Below are positions 23,434 through 32,624 of a stretch of 64,000 nt of DNA, one piece after another. This DNA comes from Microcaldota archaeon. GTDB taxonomy: Archaea; B1Sed10-29; B47-G15. Both the position numbers and the translations under genes were made by a program. The stretch is taken from assembly GCA_003660975.1 (NCBI GenBank), contig QMVG01000001.1, positions 183,900 through 247,899 of the forward strand, given 5' to 3'. How positions within the stretch are numbered: position 1 is the first letter of the stretch; the number at the start of each line of letters is the position of its first letter. The notes below the pieces were generated by a model that saw only the letters and a program-made list of their open reading frames with translations, was not told the origin of the DNA and did not search any database.

Positions 23434-23736
23434 ATGGCTATTAGGATATCAAAACTCTACGGTCTTGACATATATACAGACGGTGGGCGATATATAGGGA
23501 AGGTCCATGATATCATTTTAAATTTAGAAGAAGGTTCTGTTGTAAGGATAACTACAGAGCCTCTTAGAATGGTCCAGACAGAGCACGCAAAAAAGCTTCT
23601 ACAGGAAAAGACTGTTTTGTATAAAAATGTAAAATCAGTAGGGGATATCGTAATTGTGGGAAAAAGAGAGGTTCAGAAACCAAGAAAGGAAGAGAAAAAA
23701 GTAAAGAAAGGTTTTATGTCTAGATACTCTAAATAA
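23434..23736 (+). CDS. PRC-barrel domain protein
   Basis: 100 residues from ATG 23434 with GGTG 5 nt upstream. The PRC-barrel pattern RISKLYGLDIYTDGGRYIGK, VHDIILNLEEG, then a basic tail (EVQKPRKEEKKVKKG). It is the second PRC-barrel gene in the window and differs by the longer lysine-rich end, which could bind RNA or ribosomes. A TATA-like element lies near 23394. No partner is evident. Confidence 0.82.
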   Translation: MAIRISKLYGLDIYTDGGRYIGKVHDIILNLEEGSVVRITTEPLRMVQTEHAKKLLQEKTVLYKNVKSVGDIVIVGKREVQKPRKEEKKVKKGFMSRYSK

Positions 23737-23851
23737 TTAATATCTAAACAATTAACATATGTGCAATATTTTTACAATTTTTATTCAACACAGTGGTTAA
23801 AAGAAACTCTCACCAAAAGGTTTTTTAACTTCCATAAAATATGATAGTTAT

Positions 23852-24496
23852 ATGGTTAGTTATAATCTATATGAGGCAGAAAAGATAGTCTTAGATTTTC
23901 TGCGCTTTCCGATCCCAAGAACAGCCAGCCAAATAGCAAAACAGCTGAGAAAAGAGCTTCCCTCATTTTACCAGAAAACAGGTATATATAGGACAGTGAA
24001 GCCATTAAGAGAAAACACATTAAAACCACTGTTGGAAAGAGGCCTAATTTTGCGATATGCCGTTGGAGAACCGTTTTGGAAGAGGGCAAGGGCTGTTTTG
24101 AGACAACACAACCTCAGAGTGGGGGGAAGAAAATCGAGGAAAGTTTCTGAGCTATATCAAATAAACTTCCTCTACCTTGGAAGGTCTCCTATGATATATA
24201 GCCTTCCTACTTTTCCAGACATAAATTTGGATTTAGTTGTTTTATTTTTCAATTTCGCCTCTCTAATTTCAAGAGAAACATACACATGGGATATTCTGAA
24301 CCTCTATCTCTGTTATTCTGATGAAAAAATGAGAGATGAGATACGACTAAAAATTCACCAGCTCAATTTCTCAGAAAGGGAAGTAAACATACTTGAAAAG
24401 GCTCTTGATTATTACCTTGAGTTTGCGGGCTTTTTCTCCAAATTTCCATTCAAAGCAAACCTCGATAAAGCATTGTCTTTATTGGAAGAAATTTAA
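23852..24496 (+). CDS. Uncharacterised protein, N-terminal winged helix likely
   Basis: 214 residues. The first about 70 (VLDFLRFPIPRTASQIAKQL then TGIYRTVKPLRENTLKPLLE and RGLILRYAVG) look like a winged-helix domain. The rest is helical with hydrophobic but not membrane-like stretches (INLDLVVLFFNFASLI) and charged segments. A TATA-like stretch is just upstream, and the ATG may start a leaderless mRNA. No family is recognised and the neighbours give no clue. Confidence 0.55.
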   Translation: MVSYNLYEAEKIVLDFLRFPIPRTASQIAKQLRKELPSFYQKTGIYRTVKPLRENTLKPLLERGLILRYAVGEPFWKRARAVLRQHNLRVGGRKSRKVSELYQINFLYLGRSPMIYSLPTFPDINLDLVVLFFNFASLISRETYTWDILNLYLCYSDEKMRDEIRLKIHQLNFSEREVNILEKALDYYLEFAGFFSKFPFKANLDKALSLLEEI

Positions 24497-24562
24497 ATCC
24501 CGTTTAAGACACTAGCTGAGAATATTGTCTGGGAATACTGGAACTAAGGGGGTGCTCTGTAG

Positions 24563-24637
24563 TAGCGGGGGCTGGATTTGAACCAGCGACCTTCGGGTTA
24601 TGAGCCCGACGGGCACTCCTGGCTGCCCTACCCCGCT
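24563..24637 (-). tRNA. Initiator tRNA-Met (CAT)
   Basis: The minus-strand reading AGCGGGGTAGGGCAGCC... folds into a full cloverleaf. The anticodon stem-loop is CGGG-CTCATAA-CCCG with anticodon CAT, and the three G-C pairs at the base of the loop are the initiator mark. The acceptor stem pairs AGCGGGG with CCCCGCT, giving the A1-U72 pair of archaeal initiators; the T-loop reads GGTTCAAATCC. No intron and no encoded CCA. Length 75 nt. Confidence 0.95.
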
Positions 24638-24723
24638 ATGCGAGATGCCCGAAAATCAGCAATAACATTGATGTATATATCATTTATATAACTAACCTTT
24701 TAAAAAGCGAAGACCTTATTCTA

Positions 24724-24781
24724 AGTGGATGATGATAAAATTAAATCTGATTTAATGATGAGTGGTAGGCGGTCTGACATT
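24724..24781 (+). ncRNA. Candidate C/D box sRNA
   Basis: All four boxes are present in order: C box ATGATGA (24729-24735), D' box CTGA (24747-24750), C' box ATGATGA (24755-24761) and D box CTGA (24774-24777). Spacing is 11 nt (C to D'), 4 nt (D' to C') and 12 nt (C' to D), as in archaeal methylation-guide RNAs. A TATA-like TTTTAAAAAG lies about 25 bp upstream. The D guide is GTGGTAGGCGGT; the D' guide is all A/T and may be inactive. The flanks can pair weakly (AGTG with CATT). The target is not identified. Confidence 0.6.
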
Positions 24782-24825
24782 GCAAAAATTTTTAAATATC
24801 TTCTACCAAAAAATAAGTGATTGAA

Positions 24826-25398
24826 ATGGCTCTTGGAAGCAAAGGAAGAAAAGCGCTTGAAAGGGCACGGAAAAAAGCAGATTTGATAGAAGGAAAAAAA
24901 GCCTTGGGCCCTCTCTCTGTTGAAGCATTAAAGAAAGCTAAAAGGCCTTTTCAGGAATTAAAGCTTCAAAAAAAGCCACCTCAACCCAGGCCAAGCCCAG
25001 AGGAAATAAAGAGGATGCAAGAGGAAAAGCGTTTTAACGAGGCCTGGAAAATCTTGAAATCATTACAAAAGGGGGCAGAGCGCTTTTCAAAGGAGGAAGA
25101 AGGAGATATAATTGAGAGGATGCACAAGAAAACAGGCCTTTCAAGAAGATACCTTCGTTTGTTAGTAACGCTTAACCCAGAGCTGTTCACAGAGAGGAAG
25201 GTAAAAAAAGCAATAAAACCTTTCCCAATAAAAGAGTCAGAGCTTGCTAAGATGGACGCAGAGGAAGTCAAAACATTTCTCAGAAGAAGGAACGCGGTCT
25301 TTGACGAGAGGGGATTTCCCATTATGAAGAGGATTAACGGCAGGCTCTGTGTTCTTGTTAAGGGAAAGAAAAAGACATATTGGAGGCCATTTGAATAG
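24826..25398 (+). CDS. Uncharacterised basic protein
   Basis: 190 residues from ATG 24826 (GTG 24817 possible). Lys/Arg-rich throughout, with helical segments (SKGRKALERARKKADLIEG) and a folded C-terminal part (FDERGFPIMKRINGRLCVLV). The middle GLSRRYLRLLVTLNPELFTER could be a helix-turn-helix. The basic nature suggests nucleic-acid or ribosome binding. It precedes the 150-residue gene by 8 bp, so they form an operon. No family is recognised. Confidence 0.5.
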   Translation: MALGSKGRKALERARKKADLIEGKKALGPLSVEALKKAKRPFQELKLQKKPPQPRPSPEEIKRMQEEKRFNEAWKILKSLQKGAERFSKEEEGDIIERMHKKTGLSRRYLRLLVTLNPELFTERKVKKAIKPFPIKESELAKMDAEEVKTFLRRRNAVFDERGFPIMKRINGRLCVLVKGKKKTYWRPFE

Positions 25399-25406
25399 GT
25401 GTTTAA

Positions 25407-25859
25407 ATGCCAAAGAAAACCAGCAGCAGACCTGTAAAAGAGAGCTTTGAGAAATTAAAAAAGGAAGAAAGCAAAGAACCAGATCTCAGAAAGCTCGCTA
25501 GTGCATTTAGGGAAAAGCACGGTGGAAGGCCTGTTGAGAACCTAGACGAGTTAATAAAGGAACAGTTACTGCTGGAAAGAGCAAGAGAAGAGGAAGCTTA
25601 TTTTAAATCAATGCTGAGGAAGGAATTAGAGGAGATCCCTGAAGCAAAGCCAATAGAGGAAGCGGTGAAGCCAATAAAAGGGAAGTTAGACAAAAAGACA
25701 GGCATCGCAGTCGTCGCCAAGCTGGGAAGCGTTCCAATATATGTGAAGCGCGTTGGAGGGGAATCCACATATTTCATAGCTCTGCGTGGTGGAGGCATAT
25801 TAATACTCCCAAAAGAGAAGGTCTTAAAGGCTCTGAAAAAAGCCAGTAAGGAGAAATAA
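25407..25859 (+). CDS. Uncharacterised basic protein
   Basis: 150 residues: a charged helical N-terminal two thirds (LRKLASAFREKHGG; LLLERAREEEAYF) and a small beta-rich end (TGIAVVAKLGSVPIYVKRVG; YFIALRGGGILILP). Its start signal GGTGTTTAAATG is identical to two others in the window. In an operon with the basic protein before it. No family is recognised. Confidence 0.5.
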   Translation: MPKKTSSRPVKESFEKLKKEESKEPDLRKLASAFREKHGGRPVENLDELIKEQLLLERAREEEAYFKSMLRKELEEIPEAKPIEEAVKPIKGKLDKKTGIAVVAKLGSVPIYVKRVGGESTYFIALRGGGILILPKEKVLKALKKASKEK

Positions 25860-25919
25860 CTGCTTTTAACTTCCAAGCGTTGCACAAATTTTTAAAGCTC
25901 ACCCCAAGACAAGAAAATT

Positions 25920-28778
25920 ATGGCCAAACACAACCTTATTTTTCTCTTTATATTTATTTTTATAATTCTCCTGTTTTCAAACACCCTTTTTGCTTTCAGC
26001 TGGTGCTCTGGCCCATGTAATTACAGGCAGGACTGCAGGATTGAGCTGGTTGCCAATCAAAGCAATGCAAGCATTGCAGTCATGCATTTGAAATTGGACA
26101 AAATATATGAAAGGTGCGGAGGCATAGGAAAGGCAAAAATGTCATCCATTGTTGTCGTTTTTCAGAACAAGACAGGCACATATCCTGTCCAATATAATTT
26201 TACTGGCTTTATTGATGATGCTTTCATTGTTTTCAACAGCAGTTATGGAAAGACAGGCAAACAATCCAAATACTTTCTCTACTTCGGTGCAGAGGCAGCG
26301 AGGCAGAACAGGTCTTTGAAGGGCGCCGTAAGAAAAGCTATTGGAAGGCCAAGCATAACAGGATACAGAAGAGAATGGGTCAATCACTGTTTTGTTCTAA
26401 GTCCATCATGTTCAGTGGATGGGGACATAGGTACACGTTGCAGCCTTGGCCATTATGGGGGCACAACAGCATTTATCAACTATGCCTGGCCTCTTCCGAA
26501 AAACACGAGCAAGACCCTAATAGAGCTCTGGCTGGGTGCCTGTCTTGATGATAGGGTTTATATAGGATTCAACAAGCAAACGCAGGCCTTCAGAGGAAGC
26601 AACAACTATCAGGGTTATATGTCTCTTTCAATATGCAACAGCAGTAGCTGTGACATCAAAGCTTCAAACCAGAGCAGCATGTCAATATCTGACTCTAAAT
26701 ACAATGACTGCTATTCATCTATTTACGAGATTTCATATACTAGAGAATATATAAACTACAATTACACTGCTCGCTTGGGGAAAGCAGAAGGCGAGGCAAA
26801 ACCAAAAATAGAAAAGAGGCTTTACTTCTTTAACCTAAACAACAACGAGAGCAACAACAGCTTTCTCATGCAAATAAGCAACCCATACAATAAAACAATA
26901 TGGAATATCAACATATCATCAATCACTGCTTGCCGGCTTTATCCAAACCAAAGCAACATAGCTGAGTTAAAAGCCAATAACACAGCCAAATTAAAGATCT
27001 CGGGAAGAAAGCAATATCTGTCTCAAATCTGTTCTTTTCCAATATCCCACACATTTACCTACGATAACAAAACAGCAAAGAACGTTTCTCTTCTAAGGAA
27101 TTTTACCGCACATTTCTTTGCAGCCAATATCTCAAAAACAGTTTACCAATTGCACAATTATCCGCGACCTGCAAAGCTGAATGCATCAACAGTTTACAAG
27201 CTAAACATAAAAAGCCCATTTGCCAGCGAAAAAACAGCGATTATAAGCGAGATAGATAATGTAACAAAAATAGAGTGCCTAAACATCGACAGCTGTTATT
27301 ACCAGAGCAACAGGGAAAAGGTGATTAACGGCACTGTTGAGAAAAACAACTTTACCTTTTCCATACCAAGCGCTTATAGGGGCGCACCGGCATTTATAGA
27401 AGCACCATTCAGGGTCAAAACAAAGTCATGGCCTCTTAGCATATTTTTGAAGTACAACATTACAAAGCACAGCTTTTGCTACAGCAACAGGAGCTGTGAA
27501 ATCACTTACAATATCACCTTGATCTCAAAACTGCCCTATCTTCTTACCTACTTTATCCATAATGACAGGGAACTGAAAGGATGGAGTACGGACGTCTTGG
27601 CTTTGAAAAATGTCTCAATACTTGACAGTTATAGGGGCATATACTCCATTACAAACAGAAGCAGGGCCTCAATAGGCATACGCTTGCTGAAAGGAAGAGC
27701 CAACTTTTCAATAAGTATGGAAAACGAAAGCAGATATGCATTTATTGATACGGAGAAAAAACAGGCAAACTTTTCAAAACACCTTCTGATAAACAACAGC
27801 GAAAACTGTTCTTTAGAAAACATAAGCTTAAACTTCAGCTACGCTGCCCTATCTCTGTCCAGACCCTTACAAGTGAATATGGGCAAGAACAGCAGTAAAG
27901 AATTGACGGCTTTTTTCAACGGCAGTGTTAATATATCAATTAATGAAACAAAAGCCTCAAAGGGCTTTTTTGGGACTTCCAACAGGGTTTTTCTTATCTC
28001 TCTTCCCTTGAGATTAAAAAATACAAGCATATCCTTCACCAAAGGAGATTGGAAGGATTATGTTATCTACAGTAGCAGAGCGGTAAATAACAGTTGCCCC
28101 AGCAATTTCTTTAGCTGGAAGGCTATAGAAAGCAAAGAAAAGGAAGGCAGGATTTTAGTTGAGAACCAAACCGTTTACAACAGCTGCTATTTAATTTCTT
28201 ATATAAGAAACGAGAGAAAAACAAGAAGCAGTAGCTCTGGGGGCAGCAGTTTTTTCTGGAGAAAAACCCTAAAAAGCAATACAGTGAATGTGTCTAAAGA
28301 AAACACAAGTGCTAACACAACTGTCTCTTATCCGATAACAGTGAAGAATGTAACTGAAAGCAAAGCAAATAACCCAAAGCAAGAAAGCGTAAAAACAGCA
28401 AGCAGGAATATGTCTGAGACTGAAAACAACAAGGTGCAGCTAATAACAAAAATCGTGGAGATACCTGCTTCAGGCATAATTGAGACAGGCACGTTAAAAT
28501 TCACGAATCCCTCCTTAAACTGTTATTACTCCCTTGACAATGGGCCTTGGCTGAGAGCAAAGACAATAAAATTAGAAGACGGCCCACACAGCTTGGTTGT
28601 TAAGTGTAAATATGGAAATATTACGCTCAGGAAGAAATTTAACTTTCTTTCAAAATCAAAGATGACAGCAAGAGTTATTAAAGCAGCTGCTTTTGACCTC
28701 AAATATCTCTTTTTGTTGCTGGCAATTCCTTTATTATATCTGCTGAAAAAACGTTTTACTACTCGCAGCCCTTTCTAA
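25920..28778 (+). CDS. Large sequon-rich surface protein with C-terminal membrane anchor
   Basis: 952 residues. A signal peptide (IFLFIFIFIILLFSNTLFA) opens the protein. The C terminus has a hydrophobic helix (LKYLFLLLAIPLLYLL) with a basic end (KKRFTTRSPF), an anchor. The outside part is very rich in Asn/Ser/Thr and holds dozens of N-x-S/T sequons, so it is probably heavily N-glycosylated, plus scattered Cys (for example CSGPCNYRQDCR). A Thr/Ser/Asn-rich linker precedes the anchor. No known enzymatic domain is seen. Possibly an adhesin or S-layer associated protein. A TATA-like TTTTTAAAGC at about 25888 suits a leaderless start. Overlaps pcm convergently by 20 bp. Confidence 0.7.
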   Translation: MAKHNLIFLFIFIFIILLFSNTLFAFSWCSGPCNYRQDCRIELVANQSNASIAVMHLKLDKIYERCGGIGKAKMSSIVVVFQNKTGTYPVQYNFTGFIDDAFIVFNSSYGKTGKQSKYFLYFGAEAARQNRSLKGAVRKAIGRPSITGYRREWVNHCFVLSPSCSVDGDIGTRCSLGHYGGTTAFINYAWPLPKNTSKTLIELWLGACLDDRVYIGFNKQTQAFRGSNNYQGYMSLSICNSSSCDIKASNQSSMSISDSKYNDCYSSIYEISYTREYINYNYTARLGKAEGEAKPKIEKRLYFFNLNNNESNNSFLMQISNPYNKTIWNINISSITACRLYPNQSNIAELKANNTAKLKISGRKQYLSQICSFPISHTFTYDNKTAKNVSLLRNFTAHFFAANISKTVYQLHNYPRPAKLNASTVYKLNIKSPFASEKTAIISEIDNVTKIECLNIDSCYYQSNREKVINGTVEKNNFTFSIPSAYRGAPAFIEAPFRVKTKSWPLSIFLKYNITKHSFCYSNRSCEITYNITLISKLPYLLTYFIHNDRELKGWSTDVLALKNVSILDSYRGIYSITNRSRASIGIRLLKGRANFSISMENESRYAFIDTEKKQANFSKHLLINNSENCSLENISLNFSYAALSLSRPLQVNMGKNSSKELTAFFNGSVNISINETKASKGFFGTSNRVFLISLPLRLKNTSISFTKGDWKDYVIYSSRAVNNSCPSNFFSWKAIESKEKEGRILVENQTVYNSCYLISYIRNERKTRSSSSGGSSFFWRKTLKSNTVNVSKENTSANTTVSYPITVKNVTESKANNPKQESVKTASRNMSETENNKVQLITKIVEIPASGIIETGTLKFTNPSLNCYYSLDNGPWLRAKTIKLEDGPHSLVVKCKYGNITLRKKFNFLSKSKMTARVIKAAAFDLKYLFLLLAIPLLYLLKKRFTTRSPF

Positions 28779-29403
28779 GAGGCACAAAGACACAGGGAAA
28801 GTTCAAATCCTTTTCAATGATGCTCCCTTTTCTCTTCTCATACATAACAAGCCTTTGGCTGAAGTAGGCAGAGCCAAGGGGAAGCACCAACCTCCCCCCT
28901 TCCTTTAATTGTTCTAAGAGCGGCTTGGTAGTTTTAGGCCAAGCACAGCTTACTACTATTTTATCATACGGCGCGTAGTCAGGAAGGCCTTCAGAGCCAT
29001 CTTTGTATATGACCTTGACATTTTTGTATTTACTTAACAGCTGCCTTGCTTTCTCATAAAGCTCTCTTATTCTTTCTATAGTATATATCTTTCCCCTCCT
29101 GTTTATCTCCGCTATAAGTGCAGCTTGATAACCTGTTCCAGTGCCTATCTCTAAGACTTTATCCCCGTCCTTTATGGCAAGTGATTCCAACATAAAGGCA
29201 ATCGTTAATGGTTGTGATACCGTCTGTCTCTTTCCTATAGGAATGGGCATGTCTGCATATGCATGTGCCTTGTTTTTTTCTTCGACAAAATCCTCTCTTC
29301 TTACATGCAGGAAGGCGTCTATTAGGGCTTTTGACTTCAAATAACCCCTGTCAATCAAACTTTTGACAAGTTCCACTCTTTTCTCTTCAAAGCTTTCCAT
29401 CAC
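28759..29403 (-). CDS. pcm: Protein-L-isoaspartate O-methyltransferase
   Basis: Repairs isoaspartyl damage in proteins by SAM-dependent methylation. 214 residues with TVSQPLTIAFMLESL, the SAM-binding VLEIGTGTGYQAALIAEI, VIYKDGSEGLPDYAPYDKI and GGRLVLPLGS, all typical. Length normal. A strongly AT-rich promoter region separates it from the divergent regulator gene. Confidence 0.93.
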   Translation of the reverse strand: MMESFEEKRVELVKSLIDRGYLKSKALIDAFLHVRREDFVEEKNKAHAYADMPIPIGKRQTVSQPLTIAFMLESLAIKDGDKVLEIGTGTGYQAALIAEINRRGKIYTIERIRELYEKARQLLSKYKNVKVIYKDGSEGLPDYAPYDKIVVSCAWPKTTKPLLEQLKEGGRLVLPLGSAYFSQRLVMYEKRKGSIIEKDLNFPCVFVPLRKGCE

Positions 29404-29485
29404 AAAATTTATATATCTATAAGCTTATAAAATAATCACTTTAGTAACTTTAATAATTTTTAAAGTAATTAAAGTCGGTGTTCTT

Positions 29486-29971
29486 ATGGTTTCAGCACAA
29501 AGCAGGCAGATGGAGGTGCAATTAAAGTCCTATATTAAAAAAATCCTTGAAAGGAAGGGCTTTGACAGATTGTCTTCAATTATCTTTGCTGAGTTGTGGT
29601 TAGAGCCAAAGGAGATAAGCATGGAAGAGCTTGCAGATAGGGTCGGTTACAGCCTTTCATCTATATCTCTGAAAATGAAGGAATTAAGACGCTTTTGGTT
29701 TCTAAAAATTTTTAAGAAAAAAGGCTCGAGAAAGACTTATATTTACCTTGAGAAAAACATATTGAAGGCAGCGCTTGAGAAGATAAAAAGGGATTACGAA
29801 TGGGAGGACGCTTTATTTAGGGAAAAGATAACGCCCTTGGTGAAGGAATACAAGAAAAAAGCGAAGAGCAAGGAAGAGAAAGCAAAGCTTAGGATACTTG
29901 AGAACTCAATTAAAAACCATAAGGCAGTGAAAAGGATTGTAAATTACATTTCTAAGTGTATCGGAGGGTGA
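29486..29971 (+). CDS. GbsR/MarR-like winged-helix regulator
   Basis: 161 residues. The winged helix is MEELADRVGYSLSSISLKMK with a basic wing (KKKGSRKTYIYLEKN), and a helical dimerisation tail follows. GGTG lies 5 nt before ATG 29486. It is first in a four-gene operon with a secreted CARDB-type protein and an ABC exporter, so it probably controls that exporter. It resembles the regulator at 7138-7554 in layout. Confidence 0.75.
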   Translation: MVSAQSRQMEVQLKSYIKKILERKGFDRLSSIIFAELWLEPKEISMEELADRVGYSLSSISLKMKELRRFWFLKIFKKKGSRKTYIYLEKNILKAALEKIKRDYEWEDALFREKITPLVKEYKKKAKSKEEKAKLRILENSIKNHKAVKRIVNYISKCIGG

Positions 29972-29975
29972 TGTT

Positions 29976-31472
29976 ATGAAAATAAAATTTACCTTGATTT
30001 CCCTGTTGCTTTTGAGCAGCCTTGCTTTTGCTAGCAATTGGACATCAGATAATCAGGGTTTTTATGTTATGACAAGCCAAACCTATCCTTCACCTGTTGA
30101 GATAGGGGATGAAAACGTCTTACTTCAAATAACATTCAAAAGAAGCGAAGGCAAATCACTAAAGGACATTCACGTTAGGGCTCATTTCGATTATCCGCTT
30201 ATTCCAATCAAAGACGAGGTAAGTATAGAACACATCTCATCTACATCACACGTTAACGCGCTTTTTTCCTTCAGCGTTGATGAAAAAGCAGAGCAAGGGG
30301 TGTACCGCGTTCCAATAAGCTTAACATATACAGATGAAGATAGTGGCCTCACAAACACCATAAAACGCCTTGTTTTTGTGGAAATCTCAAGCCAAGCCCG
30401 CTTGGAAATAAAGAACATCTCATTCCAACCAGAGGAACTTTCTGTTGGCTCTGACTTTGTTATGACTGTGGAGCTTGAGAACACAGGTCATATGCCTGCT
30501 TCAGATATAGAGGCAAATCTCATTTTCACAGGCAGTAGCCAACCTGTTGTAGAATTTTACCCGAGCCTGCCTTTAAAGAAGAACATAATAGACGCGGATT
30601 CCATATCAAAAATCCAATTCAAAGGGAGAATAACCCCATACTCTTCAACAGGGGCATTTCCAGCTAGGATAACAATAACATACAATAACAAGAGCCTTAA
30701 CTACGACTTTATGTTTCCTATTTCGTCTGGTTCTGAAATGGACATTTCAAATGTCTCTGCATTGGTTGAGCCAGGCAAGGACGGAAGCATCTCTTTCACC
30801 ATATTTAATCGAGGAGCAGTAAGCTATAAGGACATCAAGATTTCGCTGAGCCAAGTAAGCTCTCTTGCAATAATGGATAATAGCATCTATGTGGATGACT
30901 TGCCGGCACACGGCTCAGAGTTTGTAAGCATAGCTGTTTCAGCAAGCAGGGAACTTAGTGAAGGAGTTTATCCAATTACAGTGACATTGCAATCTCCCCA
31001 GGGCACATCTTCTGAGGCAATAAGTGTTATTGTAAGGGGAAAACCAGAGCTAAAAGCAGCAGGCATATCTACAGATGTAGACAGTATTTACACAGGGCAG
31101 ATGCTGTCTCTGAGCACCCAATTTGAGAACATAGGCACAAGCGACGCCAGGTCAGTAAAAGTAAGCATAGTGAATAACACGTTCATAGATGGTATAACTG
31201 AGTCATATGTAGGGAGCGTTGAGGTGGATGATACAGGCACAGCTGTATTTGACATATTATTTAAGAGGGCAGGGAAGCAGAAACTGACGCTATCTATAAG
31301 CTATACAGACAATGCAGGCAACACATATGAGGACATGATGTGCTTTGACGTCTATGTCCATCCAGCACCAATGGACTTGACCTTTGTCTACGTCTTGCTA
31401 ATCTTAGCAGGCCTTTACCTCTTCTGGAGAAGGAGAATAAAGGTCAAAGAGCAGCTGAAGAAGGTGGTTTGA
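29976..31472 (+). CDS. Secreted, membrane-anchored CARDB/COG1361-type protein
   Basis: 498 residues. Signal peptide LISLLLLSSLAFAS, then three to four immunoglobulin-like CARDB domains (examples: LSVGSDFVMTVELENTGHMP and IYTGQMLSLSTQFENIGTSD), and a final membrane helix (FVYVLLILAGLYLFW) with a basic tail. Such proteins are frequently encoded together with MacB-like ABC transporters in archaea, where they are thought to be the extracellular partner. GGAGGGTGA precedes the ATG. 4 bp gap from the regulator and 3 bp to the permease. Confidence 0.8.
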   Translation: MKIKFTLISLLLLSSLAFASNWTSDNQGFYVMTSQTYPSPVEIGDENVLLQITFKRSEGKSLKDIHVRAHFDYPLIPIKDEVSIEHISSTSHVNALFSFSVDEKAEQGVYRVPISLTYTDEDSGLTNTIKRLVFVEISSQARLEIKNISFQPEELSVGSDFVMTVELENTGHMPASDIEANLIFTGSSQPVVEFYPSLPLKKNIIDADSISKIQFKGRITPYSSTGAFPARITITYNNKSLNYDFMFPISSGSEMDISNVSALVEPGKDGSISFTIFNRGAVSYKDIKISLSQVSSLAIMDNSIYVDDLPAHGSEFVSIAVSASRELSEGVYPITVTLQSPQGTSSEAISVIVRGKPELKAAGISTDVDSIYTGQMLSLSTQFENIGTSDARSVKVSIVNNTFIDGITESYVGSVEVDDTGTAVFDILFKRAGKQKLTLSISYTDNAGNTYEDMMCFDVYVHPAPMDLTFVYVLLILAGLYLFWRRRIKVKEQLKKVV

Positions 31473-31475
31473 AGC

Positions 31476-32624
31476 ATGCTTCGCTTCGCCTTCAAAAACC
31501 TTTTGCTGAAAAAATCAAGGACATTCCTAGCTATCTTAGGTCTTACCATTGCTATAACAGGGGTTATAAGTCTTATAGGCATATCAGACGGCATAAGACA
31601 CAGGATAACAGAAAGCACATCCAAGATAGAAGGGATCATTGTAACAGAAAAGGACGCTACGCTTATCGGCAAATTAGATGCCTCTTATGAGGAAAAGCTC
31701 TGGCATTTTTCAGAGGTAAAGGCAGTTGTTCCTGTTGTAGAAGCTTTGGCCACCAGCATAGACGGTGAGAAACCAAAAGGAACAGGCGTTGCTGGTGCAA
31801 TGGTTTCTGTTCTTGGCATGGACCCTGTTAAAAAAGAGATGCTGTCAAATAAAGGTTTGGACGCAGAGTACTTGATAAAGGGCAGGTCTATAAAAGGGAG
31901 TGATAAGGGCCGGGTTGTAGTTTTAGGTTCTAAGCTTGCCGACGATTACGACAAGAATGTGGGTTCAAAGATAGACATAAATGGCGAGACATATCGTGTT
32001 GTAGGCATTTTTGAAACAGGTTCTGACATGCTTGACAACATGGTTGTTACCACTCTTGAACAAGCCCAGAAGATAATGGGCTTTTCCTCAGACACAGTTT
32101 CTGAGTTCATAGTTGAGACAAGGGACCCGTCTCAGGCCTCAAAGCTAGCAAAGAAGATAAACTTTAGATACAGTGACCTGGACGCAAAAACATCCTCAGA
32201 GTGGGCTGAAGAGTTTTCGTCAATGTTAGAGCAAGTAAATGTCTTCTTTATGCTCATTTCATCCATAGCAGTGCTAGTTGGTGCAATAGGGATACTTAAC
32301 ACAATGTTAATGAGCGTTATTGAAAGGTACAAAGAGTTTGGGATACTGCGGGCTTTGGGCTGGACAAGGGGCGACCTTACAAAATTAATAATTTATGAGT
32401 CATTTGTCTTAGGTCTATCTGGAGGTTCGCTGGGCGCTCTTTTAGGTTACCTCACTGTTTACATCATAAATGTTTCAGATTTCATCCCATTCCATCCAAT
32501 TGCAACACCCTCTCTTATCTTTTCAGCATTTATGCTTTCAATTATATTGAGCATTTTAGGAGGCCTCTATCCTGCTTGGAGGGTTTCCAAATTAGACCCT
32601 GTGGAGGCGATAAGATTTGAGTGA
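31476..32624 (+). CDS. MacB/FtsX-type ABC transporter permease
   Basis: 382 residues with the MacB/FtsX layout: an N-terminal helix (SRTFLAILGLTIAITGVISL), a large periplasm-equivalent domain (about 45-240) and three C-terminal helices (FFMLISSIAVLVGAIGILNT; SFVLGLSGGSLGALLGYLTV; a final one). The motif MLMSVIERYKEFGILRALGW is the usual coupling element. It partners the overlapping ATPase. Substrate unknown. Confidence 0.9.
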   Translation: MLRFAFKNLLLKKSRTFLAILGLTIAITGVISLIGISDGIRHRITESTSKIEGIIVTEKDATLIGKLDASYEEKLWHFSEVKAVVPVVEALATSIDGEKPKGTGVAGAMVSVLGMDPVKKEMLSNKGLDAEYLIKGRSIKGSDKGRVVVLGSKLADDYDKNVGSKIDINGETYRVVGIFETGSDMLDNMVVTTLEQAQKIMGFSSDTVSEFIVETRDPSQASKLAKKINFRYSDLDAKTSSEWAEEFSSMLEQVNVFFMLISSIAVLVGAIGILNTMLMSVIERYKEFGILRALGWTRGDLTKLIIYESFVLGLSGGSLGALLGYLTVYIINVSDFIPFHPIATPSLIFSAFMLSIILSILGGLYPAWRVSKLDPVEAIRFE

